The position numbers and the translations under genes were made by a program. 64,000 bases of DNA from Nematopogon swammerdamellus (taxonomy: Eukaryota > Arthropoda > Insecta > Lepidoptera > Adelidae): the NCBI GenBank assembly GCA_946902875.1, contig OX336355.1, forward strand, positions 12,309,347-12,373,346. Direction: 5' to 3'. Below are positions 41,166-53,100 of the stretch, piece by piece. The notes below the pieces were generated by a model. The model did no database searches. It had not been told where the DNA came from and saw only the letters and a program-made list of their open reading frames with translations. Numbering within the stretch: the stretch's first letter is position 1; the number at the start of each line of letters is the position of its first letter.

Positions 41166-44100
41166 GTAACTTACAGAAAAGTATAATCAAGTTTTCAGAA
41201 TTTTCGGATAAGAAGTTTCCCTAAGAATTTCTCTATTGCTCATTTAGAAAAAGTATAGAGTGTATCCATGCATGATGATGATGGCTATAAGAATTTTGAC
41301 TCATTTATTTCGACAACTATAATTACTTTTTATATGTTCTTTGGCGTCTATTCCTTCTAAGATGAAACGAGTAAGTAGGGAGGTAAAATTGGTAACTTGA
41401 TGCCATACAATATGATTGAACTATCTATCTGGGGGTTTCTATCTCCAGCATTTCCATCTAATCTTTAAATCTTAAATCTTTTTTTTTTCTTTCTTTCTTT
41501 CTTTCTTTCTTTCTAATAATTCAGTATAAGTAAGTTTGGTCATTATGTTTTCAGAAACGCAGCAAACAGAACCGTATCATGGTGAGGCAGCCATCACCGA
41601 GCCTATCGGAAAACCCTCCGCCACAGATGAACTTTGCGGTCGACAACGCCAACCTGGCTGCGGTCAAGGCTGCCATGGCTAACCTCCAGCGGCGGGTATA
41701 CGCATCTACCACCATGCAGCCTATCATCGTACCCAGCGCACCCGCCATGGAACAATCCCGCAGATCAGAACAGATTCCCAAAATCACTATCGCTAAACCA
41801 CTGCCGATGAACGTCCCGCCGTTCAGACCGCTTCCGCCGAAAGACAACGCCCATCTGAACGTCCTGCCCATCTCGGCCACCAAGAGAACCGCTCAGATCC
41901 CACAGGCCAAGGGCCCCGGACTCGCGTACGCAAGTGAGAACCAAATGCACCGCATTTCGCACGATCAGGTCTCCAAGATGGTGTCTCAGATGACGGCCTC
42001 GCACATGCGCGCGCCACCGCACCGCGGCTCCAACGTGGTCCAGTACACTCCGGCTCCCATTATCGTAGATAACTATCAACCTCACATTTCGCACACCACA
42101 CCGCACATACCCGCCTTCCAGGCTCTTCCCGATTCGAAAAACCAGTTCATCCCAATGCCGGTCGCCGCGACTGCCGTTCGAGTGTCTGGAATCTCCGTAG
42201 TCCCCGGTCCCGTCTTCAAGGATTCCACTCAGATTCCTATAGCACACTCGATGATCACTAAGAACCCCACCGCTCTCTCGTTCGCACCGAGCACTCTAGC
42301 TATACGTAAGCAGCCAGCGCCTCAGTCTTACCCTTCTTCTAATTTCGTAGACACTGACCCCCACGGAGTCAACAACCTGGCCAGTCAGATATACTCTCAG
42401 AGTCCGACGAAGAAACTCGACGACTACAACTCCATCAGCGGCTACGGCGAAGAGTCGTCTTATAAATACTCGAGGGACGATTTGAATATGAAGATAACTC
42501 AGATCGCGCAAGCTGGCAATATATCTATGGAGGCGGTGGAGGCGGCCATACTTCTTAGGCAGCAACAGCTACTGAACCAATACGCGAATATTGCGATTCC
42601 GACATCGAGTACGACTTCAACCTCGACGGAGCTGCCGTATCAGGAAGGTCCTAACCACCAACCAGTGACGCCGAAGCATAAGAGGTAAGCTTCATTAAGC
42701 CCGTCTAATAGTTTCTGTCTTCACCTTTTTGTATAAACCCAACATGTTTCCGTAAATGGCGATTCTTAACGATCGCTCGCTAATATGTCTACTATTTACT
42801 AATCTAAATTTATTTCAATACGTTGTCTAATCAGTTTTTTCTCCAAAATTCTCTCCCACAGACACAGGTGTGTACGTCAATCCTTGACTTGTTTACTTTT
42901 ACACCAACGGCAGTGTTGCCTAATCACTAAGCACGATCAACGCTTCTGCGTTTATTATGACCATCGTCTTTTCATAAGCTGTACTACCACATCATAGGAA
43001 GGAAAGGACTTTGCAGGTTTATGGTCAAACTGTGAAGGTATTTTCTCGTCGGCGAGACGCAGTGGGTTCGAACCACAGACCACTTGAGTTAAAATTTTAT
43101 TTTTGATCGCTCGCTAATAAGTCAATTTTATGAATCAAATTTATTTCAATACGTTGTCTAATCAGTTTTTTCTCCAAAATTCTGTCCCACAGACACAGGT
43201 GTGTACGTCAATCCTTGACTTGTTTATTTTTACACCACTAATCACTATGCACGATCAACGCTTCTGCATTTATTATGACATCGTACATTGGTACCGTACG
43301 GGGCCGGTACTTAAAAAGAATAGCCCCACTGCATCTCTCCCCGTCGCATATCGTAAAAGTCGACTAAGGGATAAGGAAATTCGTCAGCCTCGGTAGCTCA
43401 GTAGTGCGGTCAGTCGACTGTTTTTAAGCAATGCTGAGCGCGGTCGTTACTTGGATGGGTGACCGCTTGAACGTTGGAGGCTGACCGTGGTTCGGATTCC
43501 ACGTTAAACTGTAGGTCCCTTCTTACCTTACTAGGTGGTAGGGTTTATCCTGGCCGGTTTGGTACCACCGCACTGAGCGAAACGTCGATCGAAACGGCTA
43601 TGTAAATAGTTCGTGTTTTCCGTCCAGTTCAGTGTAGCCGATATGAAATGAAAGGAAGCACTGACATGGCACCTAGTTCACCCGGTGTTATGGCCTGACA
43701 TCAAGGATGGTGTAGGTGATGTAGCCAACCGTGTCAGTTTCCATAAAAAAAAACCTCTTTTCATAAGCAGTATTGCCACAATTACCACATCATAGGAAGG
43801 GAAGAACTTTGCAGGTTCATGGTCGAACTGTGAAGGCATTTTCTCGTTTGCGAGACGCAGTGGGGTTTGAACCATAGACCATTTGAGTTAAAATTAATTA
43901 CTTTATTATACTTTTATTGTATTATTATTGATCGCTCGCTAATAAGTCTACTTTTTATGAATCTTAATTAATATCAATACGTTGTCTAATCAGTTTTTTC
44001 TCCAAAATTCTCTCCCACAGACAAAGGTGTGTACGTCAATCCTTGACTTGTTTATTTTTACACTAACGGCAGAGTTGCCTAATCACAAAGCACGATCAAC

Positions 44101-47100
44101 GCTTCTGCGTTTATTATACCATCGTCTTTTCATAAGCAGGACTACCACATCATAGAAAGGGAAGGACTTTGCAGGTTCATGGCCGAACTGTGAAGGTATT
44201 TTCTCGTTTGCGAGATGCAGTGGGTTCGAACTCCAGACCATTTGAGTAAAAATGAATTACTTTATTTTACATTTATTATATTATTTTGATCGCTTGCTAA
44301 TAAGTCTACTATTTATGAATCTTAATTAATTTCAATACGTTATCTAATCAGTTTTTTCTCCAAAATTCTCTCCCACAGACAAAGGTGTGTACGTCAATCC
44401 TTGACTTGATTATTTTTACACTAACGGCATAGTTTCCTAATCACAAAGCACGATCAACGCTTCTGCGTTTATTATACCATCGTCTTTTCATAAGCAGGAC
44501 TACCACATCATAGAAAGGGAAGGACTTTGCAGGTTCATGGCCGAACTGTGAAGGTATTTTCTCGTTTGCGAGATGCAGTGGGTTCGAACTCCAGACCATT
44601 TGAGTAAAAATTAATTACTTTATTTTACATTTATTATATTATTTTGATCGCTTGCTAATAAGTCTACTATTTATGAATCTTAATTAATTTCAATACGTTA
44701 TCTAATCAGTTTTTTCTCCAAAATTCTCTCCCACAGACAAAGGTGTGTACGTCAATCCTTGACTTGATTATTTTTACACTAACGGCAGAGTTTCCTAATC
44801 ACAAAGCACGATCAACGCTTCTGCGTTTATTATGACCATCGTCTTTCATAAGCAGTACTACCACATCGTAGGAAGGGAAGGACTTTGCAGGTTCATGGTC
44901 GAACTGTGAAGGTATTTTCTCGTTTGCGAGATGCAGTGGGTTCAAAACCCAGACCATTTGAGTAAAAATTAATTACTTTATTATATTATTTTGATCGCTC
45001 CCTAATAAATAAGTCTACTATTTATTAATCTAAATTAATTTCAATACGTTGTCTAATCAGTTTTTTCTCCAAAATTTTCTCCCACAGACACAGGTGTGTA
45101 CGTCAATCCTTGACTTGTTTATTTTTACACCAACGGCATAGTTGCCTAATCACAAAGAACGATCAACGCTTCTGCGTTTATTATGACCATCGTCTTTTCA
45201 TGAGCAGTACTACCACATCATAGGAAGTGAAGGACTTTGTATGTTTATGATCGAACTGTGAAGGTATTTTCTCGTTTGCGAGACGCAGTGGGTTCGAACA
45301 ACATACCACTTGAGTTAAAATTAATTACTTTATTATACTTTTATTATATTATTTTGATTGCTCGCTAATAAGTATATTATTTATGATTCTACATTTATTT
45401 TAGTACGTTGTCTAATCAGTTTTTTCTCCAAAATTCTCTCCCACAGACACAGGTGTGTACGTCAATCCTTGACTTGTTTATTTTTACACCAACGGCAGTG
45501 TTGCCTAATTACAAAGCACGAGCAACGCTTCTGGGTTTATTATAACATCATACATTGGTACCATGTGGGCCGGTACTTAAAAAGAATAGCCCCACTGAAT
45601 CTCTCCCCTTCGCATGTCGTAAAAGTCGACTAAGGGATAAGGAAATTCGTCAACCTCAGTAGCTCAGTAGTGCGGTCAATCGACTGTTGTTAAGCAATGC
45701 TGAGCGCTGTCAGTAATTGGATGGGTGACCGCTCGAACGTTGGAGGCTGACCGTGGTTCGGATTCCACGTTAAACTGTAGGTCCCTTCCCTTCTTACCTT
45801 ACTAGGTGGTAGGGTTTATCCCGGCCGGGTTGATACCACCGCACTGAGCGAAACGTCGGTCGAAACGGCTATGTAAATACTTAGTGTTTTCCGTCCAGTT
45901 CAGTGTAGCCGACATGAAATGAAAGGAAGCACTGACATGGCACCTAGTTCACCCGGTGTTATGGGCTGACATCACGGATGGTGTACGTGATGTAGCCAAC
46001 CGTGTCAGTTTTCATAAAAAAAATCCTCTTTTCATAAGCAGTACTACCACATCATAGGAAGGGAAGGACGTTGCAGGTCCATGGTCGAACTGAAGGTATT
46101 TTCTCGTTTGCGAGACGCAGTGGGTTCAAACTACAGACCATTTGAGTTAAAATTAATTATTTTATTATACTTTTATTATATTGTTATTGATCGCTCGCTA
46201 ATAACTCTACTATTTATGAATCTTAATTAAGTTCAATACGTTGTCTAATCAGTTTTTTTCTCCAATATTCTCTCCCACAGACAAAGGTTTGTACGTCAAT
46301 CCTTGACTTGTTTATTTTTACACTAACGGCAGTGTTGCCTATTCACAAATCACGATCAACGCTTCTGCGTTTATTATGACCATCGTCTTTTCATAAGCAG
46401 TACTACCACATCATAGGAAGGGAAGGACTTTGCAGGTCCATGGTAGAACTGAAGGTATTTTCTCGTTTGCGAGACGCAGTGGGTTCGAACTACAGACCAT
46501 TTGAGTTAAAATTAATTATTTTATTATACTTTTATTATATTGTTATTGATCGCTCGCTAATAAGTCTACTATTTATGAATCTTAATAATTTCAATACGTT
46601 GTCTAATAAGTTTTTTCTCCAAAATTCTCTCCCACAGACACAGGTGTGTACGTCAATCCTTGACTTGTTTTTTTTTACACTAACGGTAGAGTTCCCTTAT
46701 CACTAAGCACGATCATCAACGCTTCTGCGTTTATTAGGACCATCGTCTTTTCATAAGCAGTACTACCACAGCATAGGAAGTGAAGGACTTTGCATGTTTA
46801 TGGTCGAACTGTGAAGGTATTTTCTCGTTTGCGAGACGCAGTGGGTTCGAACCACAGACCGCTTGAGTTAAAATTAATTACTTTATTATACTTTTATTAT
46901 ATTATTTTGATCGCTCGATAATAAGTCTATTATTTATGATTCTAAATTTATTTCAATACGTTGTCTAATCAGTTTTTTCTCCAAAATTCTCTCCCACAGA
47001 CACAGGTATGTTCGTGAATCCTTGACTTGTTTATTTTTACACCAACGGCAGAGTTGCCTAATCAGAATCACAAAGCACGATCAACGCTTCTGCGTTTATT

Positions 47101-50100
47101 ATGTATGACCATCGTCTTTTCATAAGCAGTACTACCGCATCATAGGAAGGGAAGGACTTTGCAGGTTTATGGTCGAACTGTGAAGGTATTTTCTCGTATG
47201 CGAGACGCAGTGGGCTCGAACCACAGACCAGTTGATTTAAAATTAATTACTTTATTATACTTTTATTATATTATTTTTGACGTCGAAAGTACATAAAGTA
47301 CCTATGTACTTTCGACGGCTTCGTACTGCCAAACTATACAACCTACAAACGTTCCGGCGACTATATAAAACCGTGCACTCGACCTCCTCTACCACCGACT
47401 CCCCAAGTGTGCTCTCGCGCTCAGTAAAATATGCGATAGCGTCAAAAGTACCTACTTGTCCGATTTTCACCAAATAAACTCTCACGGACAGATATTCAGG
47501 CTTAACATACATTTTGGCCCAAAAATATACCTATTAATTTTTCGACCACGAAAGCACACGGGAAAAGTTCATCGAATTGACGAAAACAAACCAACCCGGC
47601 GGCGGTAGTAGTTCGCCTTACTACCTAGCGAGATTTTTTTATATTCTAATATTATACATTTGAGTTAAATTAACAATTTTAGTTTAAACTGTATACAAGG
47701 AGGCGTGGTCGGCGCGCCGCAAGCAAGTAGGTACCAGTTGACTTACTTCACACCATGCACGAGATCGCATGACTCAAGTCAGTGCTGAAGTTCAGCCGCA
47801 GTAGAAACATGTCTTGAGTACACTCTTTCTATCGTAGTACGAACTAAAATGTCGTAAGTAAAATGGTCGTTGTCATAGAGTTATAAGTTATAACTATAAC
47901 ATACGGGCGTATAGAAAAAAGGAAACTGTCTAATTACTTTAACAAGAACGTTAGAAGAGTTTGGACGTCGGACTGTCTAATGCTTATATGAGAACCAGCG
48001 TCGCCGAGCTCCGCGGGTAGCGGAGGGAACGACGACGGCGCGCGCTCTGATTGGGTGGTATCGGGTGGTATCGCGCTCTGATTGGGTGGTAACGAAAGTG
48101 ATTGGTACGTTTTTACTAATATCGTGTTACGCTGGCGCGGGAAAGGTCCGACGTCCCTACCTCTAACGTTCCTTGTACTTTAAAATAGGTGAGTCCAAGT
48201 TTGCGCAGTATGGGGAGAAGGTGATGCATAAGTCGCGGCGCACAGCGACTGGCGTCTGCGAACGAACAGCCATCGAACAGCGCACGAACAGGCGAATGCT
48301 AGTCTCCGAAGTTGCCTCAATCACCAATGCTATCTCACTCAGTCTATTATTTTTCATATGTCTATGGTCGTGGTGGTTTCGCGGTACCTACAAGCTCAAT
48401 AAATAGTACGGCCGTTCTATCTTCGCATATTCCCAACAAAGAATATAATACTACTAGGATTCCCAAAGTCTACTACGGGAGTGCCTCTGATTGGTGGAGA
48501 GACGAGTCCTGCTGCCTGGCTCCGGCTCCGGCACACCAGTGAACCTAGCAGAGAAAACGTTCAACATATATTCGTTGGTCGTTTTGTACTTTGGTAGTTC
48601 AGTGGTAGAGTTTAGGGGTATTAATTTTTCGAACTCGGTCGTGGGTTCCGGCCCCCTTAGTCAATATTTTTTGTGTAACTTTTTTTTTGTTAAACATTGT
48701 TAGGGTTTTAAAATTTGTTAGTTTATTATTTTTTTTATAACAACATAAAAAACTTAATTTTCGGAAGTAATTACTTCCGAAATTTTTATTTCCCGCCAAA
48801 GTTCCTTCCTCACTGAGAATAATCAATTACAGGCACTCCCGTTTGGAAATATTCTGCCCTTCCAGTCTCCTCCTTATTCGGTGGTTCGAACCATGCACCG
48901 ATTTATTTTTAGAGTCTGAGTTTGATAAAGCGTTTCCGTCATCAGGAGTTGTTCCGTGGATCAGTTTAAATTTAAAACAGTGTCTTAAGTGTACTTAGAC
49001 GACCGAAGGGAAGCACTGACATGGCACCTAATAGACGAATAGGCCCACTGCAGTACCGTGTGGGACCGGTACTTAAAAAGAATAGCCCCACTGCATCTCT
49101 CCCCGTCGCATGTCGTAAAAGTCGACTAAGGTATAAGGAAATTCGTCAGCCTCGGTAGCTCAGTGGTGCGGTCAGTCGACTGTTGTTAAGCAACCCTGAG
49201 CGCGGTCGATGCTTGGATGGGTGACCGTTCGACCGTTGGAGGCTGGCCATGGTTCGGATTCCACGTTAAACTGTAGGTCCCTTCCCTTCTTACCTTACTA
49301 GGTGGTAGGGTTTATCCTGGCCGGGTTGGTACCACCGCACTGAGCGAAACGTCGGTTGAACCGGCTATGTAAATAGTTCGTGTTTTCCGTCCAGTTCAGT
49401 ATAGCCGACTTGAAATGAAGGGAAGCACTGACAATGCACCCAGTTCACCTGGTGTTATGGGCTGACATCACGGGTGTTGTAGGTGATGTAGCCAACCGGT
49501 TCAGTTTTCATAAAAAAAAATAAAAAAAACCTAGAGCAAGCATAACACCCAGTTTACAATGTGTGATGATGTTGATGTAACCAATCAATGATATTTTAAG
49601 AAAGATAGGTTATGTATATGACATTCAGTGCTCACGCATGGCACGTCCTTGAAAAGTTGAGAGGAAAGAACCTATAAAGTGATGCTCCGACTCGAATAGT
49701 CTTATTCCAATTATTAGAATTAGTGCAGAACCTCATTACACACGACGGCATTTTCGATGTGTTAGTGGCACGTGGTTAGCGGTCCGAACGCGTGCGTAGT
49801 TGGTGGGCGACTAACTTCAGACAGGACTGTGGTCTTGTATTTAATGTGCCGCTTGGGAGCACAGAATATAACCTATCTACCTCCTTTTAACCCGTTGACT
49901 GTGGAGCGGCCGATATCGACCGCTAGAGCATTAACTTATAATATCATTGTAACCAATCGTGTCGAGCGTTCAATACAGGCAAGCCTTTGGTGTTTTCAGG
50001 TACCCCATGGCGGCCGGCAGTGCCAAGGTGATGAACGCACCCCGCGAGTACTACCCTATCGGATATGAAAAGAATTTTGACGACAAATTCGAATCGAAGG

Positions 50101-53100
50101 TGGAACTGCCGGAGACCTCGTTCTACTGCGGCGATCAGAAATACTTTCCGGGACTCTACGGAGATGAGAACCTGGGATGCATGGTGAGGATATGCTGTGG
50201 TCATCTTGCTAATAGACAAATAGTCAAATGTTGGCCAAGTGTAGGCGTTTCATATTCAATAGTCTGTATGTCTGTCCTACTGCTGTATCTTTGGAATCGT
50301 AATAGCTAGCCGGTTGAAATTTCACAGAATATGTGTTATTTATTATGGAGAATATAAAATCAAATAATAAAAAAATATTTATAGAAAATAAAAAATTAAG
50401 AGGAGTTTCCATACAAGAAACGTATTTTTCAACGTTTTTTTTATGGTGCGGAAACATCGGTACGCGAGTCCGACTCGCACTTGACCATACATAATCTAGT
50501 ATATATTCGGTCGGCACCCAGGTGTACCTACAGCATATTAGCAGGCCTCACGCACTCTATGTACTTGCGCGCGCTAACTACCTACCGCCCGACGGGCCGC
50601 CGGCGGTCTTTTTCAGTAGAAATTCGTCAGCCGCGTGAAGTATACATAGACGCTCGCCCACGCAAGTGCGCGCAGATGCAAAGCAATAACCACTTTACAC
50701 TCGATCGTTAAGGTACATTTTCGCACGCAGCGATTGGCGTTGTGAAAGAGTAGGCTATTAAAGCCCGAAGGTAGGAACATTTTCTATGGAGTGATTTATC
50801 TGTTACGAAGTAACTATTAAGTAATCTGTGATATTAGTAATCTTCGGTGTAAACATTCATATCAACCACAGATCATATATATATTTTTTTTTATGTAGGT
50901 ACTTAATGCCGGTATGGGTGGCTGAGTCGCAGGGGCCAAAGCGCATGTTCCGACCAGCCAATATCACCTCCGAGAAGGTTGGTGCCATACCCGGAGACTT
51001 CCCTGGATTGCTGGCTATACTGGACTAGAGGAGAACACAACCGAGGCTGCTATCTTACATCTACTACGGTGGTACCAACCCAGTCGGCTACAATAATCAG
51101 AACCTACCACCTGGTAAGGGGCAAGGGAAGGGACCTACAGTTTTACACCGGTTCCGAACGGTGAAGCAGCAGGTGTAGGTATGCACGTAAATTTTTTCGT
51201 CAGAAAAAACTCATTGGTACACGCCGAGCGGATTCGAACCTCGGACCTCTCGCATGAGAAGCCGATGTCCAAACCATTCGGCAACCCAGCACATATCAAC
51301 CTAGAACCTTGTCGTAATCGCCAACTCGCCGGGTGCAGTACTTTATTGTGGCAAGCTAGAACGATAAAAAAAGGAATGGACTCCGAACCCTATCCTCGCC
51401 AGCGTAACACGATATAAGCAAAAGCATGCTTGTTTTGTTTGGACGGTCGCGCGCTGGCCTGTCAGTCTGTCATCGGCCGATTTCGCAAAAACCTGTTTAA
51501 AGTGCCCGCATGCTCTGTGTTTACGTGTAAAAACACTACAGCCATGTTTCGTGTGCACAATGGTGGAATATCTTATCATCGGTAAGTACACTCCGCTCCC
51601 CGCAACTCGGCGACGCTAGTTCTCATACAAGCATTTGCCAGTCCGGCGTCCATACCTTTTTTATCGTTCTAGGTGGCAAGGTTCTAATGTGCAAATTGTG
51701 ACGCCGATCGTGTTGTGTGACTAGCGCGAGATGCGTGTCATTAGTGTGAGATATATATGCGTGAAGCATTTGGCAATAACTGATGTGCGTTGCTTACATG
51801 AGGCCAGGCTGTTTGTTTTTTATTTTTTTATTGTAAGCGCTACATATGGCGCCGATCCACCCATAAGGTGTCTAACGACGCCCATGAACATTCGGTCGTA
51901 TGCTGGGGTTGCGAATGCCGTGCCGGCCTGACAGGTGCCCATTCGCGCCACTCTTGAAGGACCCGAGACTGTACTTGGGGGGAAGTATATGGGCGGGGAG
52001 AGCGTTCCAGATTTTACCGGTTCTGTAGAGGAGAGATCTGTAGAACCGATTGGTACGCATCCGCGGTAAGTCCAGCGAGTAGAAACGATTTTGTTGAACG
52101 TTGAACAGAGCTTAGCTGGGTTCTTGGTCTACTTTTTAATTATCTCTCATACATAAGAGTACAGCAAGAAATCTCGTTACGCAATTGTGGGAACAAGACT
52201 TCCGCCAATCACTGTGCTGTGCATAAGAGCATGCTGTGTGGTATCGACGATGAAGTACCAATATCTCCTATCTAAAAAATCACAATTTTACAGGAGACGA
52301 AAAAAATCTATTTTTTTTTGTATAAGGAATTGGATCATGATTTCTATTGGACAAATAATTGTAATTTAGTACTGTTTAAAGTACATTAATACAATTTCAG
52401 TTAGGATAGTTATTTACTGAGTTAGCATGAGATAGGAGGTATTGATTTACTTTGTTTGCATTTGATTCAATAATTCTAAAGCAATAACTCCTATCTCTGT
52501 CATCTATAATTAAATTCATCTCACTGCTACGAAATGTAGGTAAGTAATTCTAAAGCAATAACTCCTATCTCTGTCATCTATAACTAAATTCATCTCACTG
52601 CTACGAAATGTAGGTAAGTAATTCTAAAGCAATAACTCCTATCTCTGTCATCTATAACTAAATTCATCTCACTGCTACGAAATGTAGGTAAGTAATTCTA
52701 AAGCAATAACTCCTATCTCTGTCATCTATAACTAAATTCATCTCACTGCTACGAAATGTAGGTAAGTAATTCTAAAGCAATAACTCCTATCTCTGTCATC
52801 TATAACTAAATTCATCTCACTGCTACGAAATGTAGGTAAGTAATTCTAAAGCAATAACTCCTATCTCTGTCATCTATAACTAAATTCATCTCACTGCTAC
52901 GAAATGTAGGTAAGTAATTCTAAAGCAATAACTCCTATCTCTGTCATCTATAACTAAATTCATCTCACTGCTACGAAATGTAGGTAAGTAATTCTAAAGC
53001 AATAACTCCTATCTCTGTCATCTATAACTAAATTCATCTCACTGCTACGAAATGTAGGTAAGTAATTCTAAAGCAATAACTCCTATCTCTGTCATCTATA

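Larger units (their letters stand above)
42770..47279 (+). repeat. Intronic tandem array, ten units of about 359 bp
   Basis: Ten units start with GATCGCTCGCTAATAAGTCT-like sequence. Markers are CAATACGTTGTCTAATCAG, TCTCCAAAATTCTCTCCCAC, GTGTACGTCAATCCTTGACT, GATCAACGCTTCTGCGTTTA and GAGACGCAGTGGGTTCGAAC. The CCCACAG of successive units ends at 42861, 43192, 44020, 44378, 44736, 45087, 45446, 46280, 46637 and 46999. Spacing is therefore 331-362 bp except for two units of about 830 bp that carry a SINE. The array begins only about 90 bp after a coding-exon donor. Confidence 0.9.

Noticed and set aside
41551..42565. Minus-strand ORFs of 64-160 codons
   Set aside because: Antisense shadows of the GC-rich CPAP1-like exon at 41555-42684, whose splice phases and continuity to the chitin-binding domain are clear.
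42862..42900. Tandem-unit frame TQVCTSILDLF as a set of duplicated exons
   Set aside because: Frames stop after about 22 codons, have no consistent donor and differ between units; kept only as splice-site-like signals.
43065..47225. GGTTCGAACC in each tandem unit as a Pol III box B
   Set aside because: The string is self-complementary, so it matches on both strands by chance, and no box A lies at a suitable distance.
51222..51298. Stand-alone tRNA gene on the minus strand
   Set aside because: It is continuous with a SINE body and a poly-A tail, and its stems are imperfect, so it is a SINE head rather than a functional tRNA gene.
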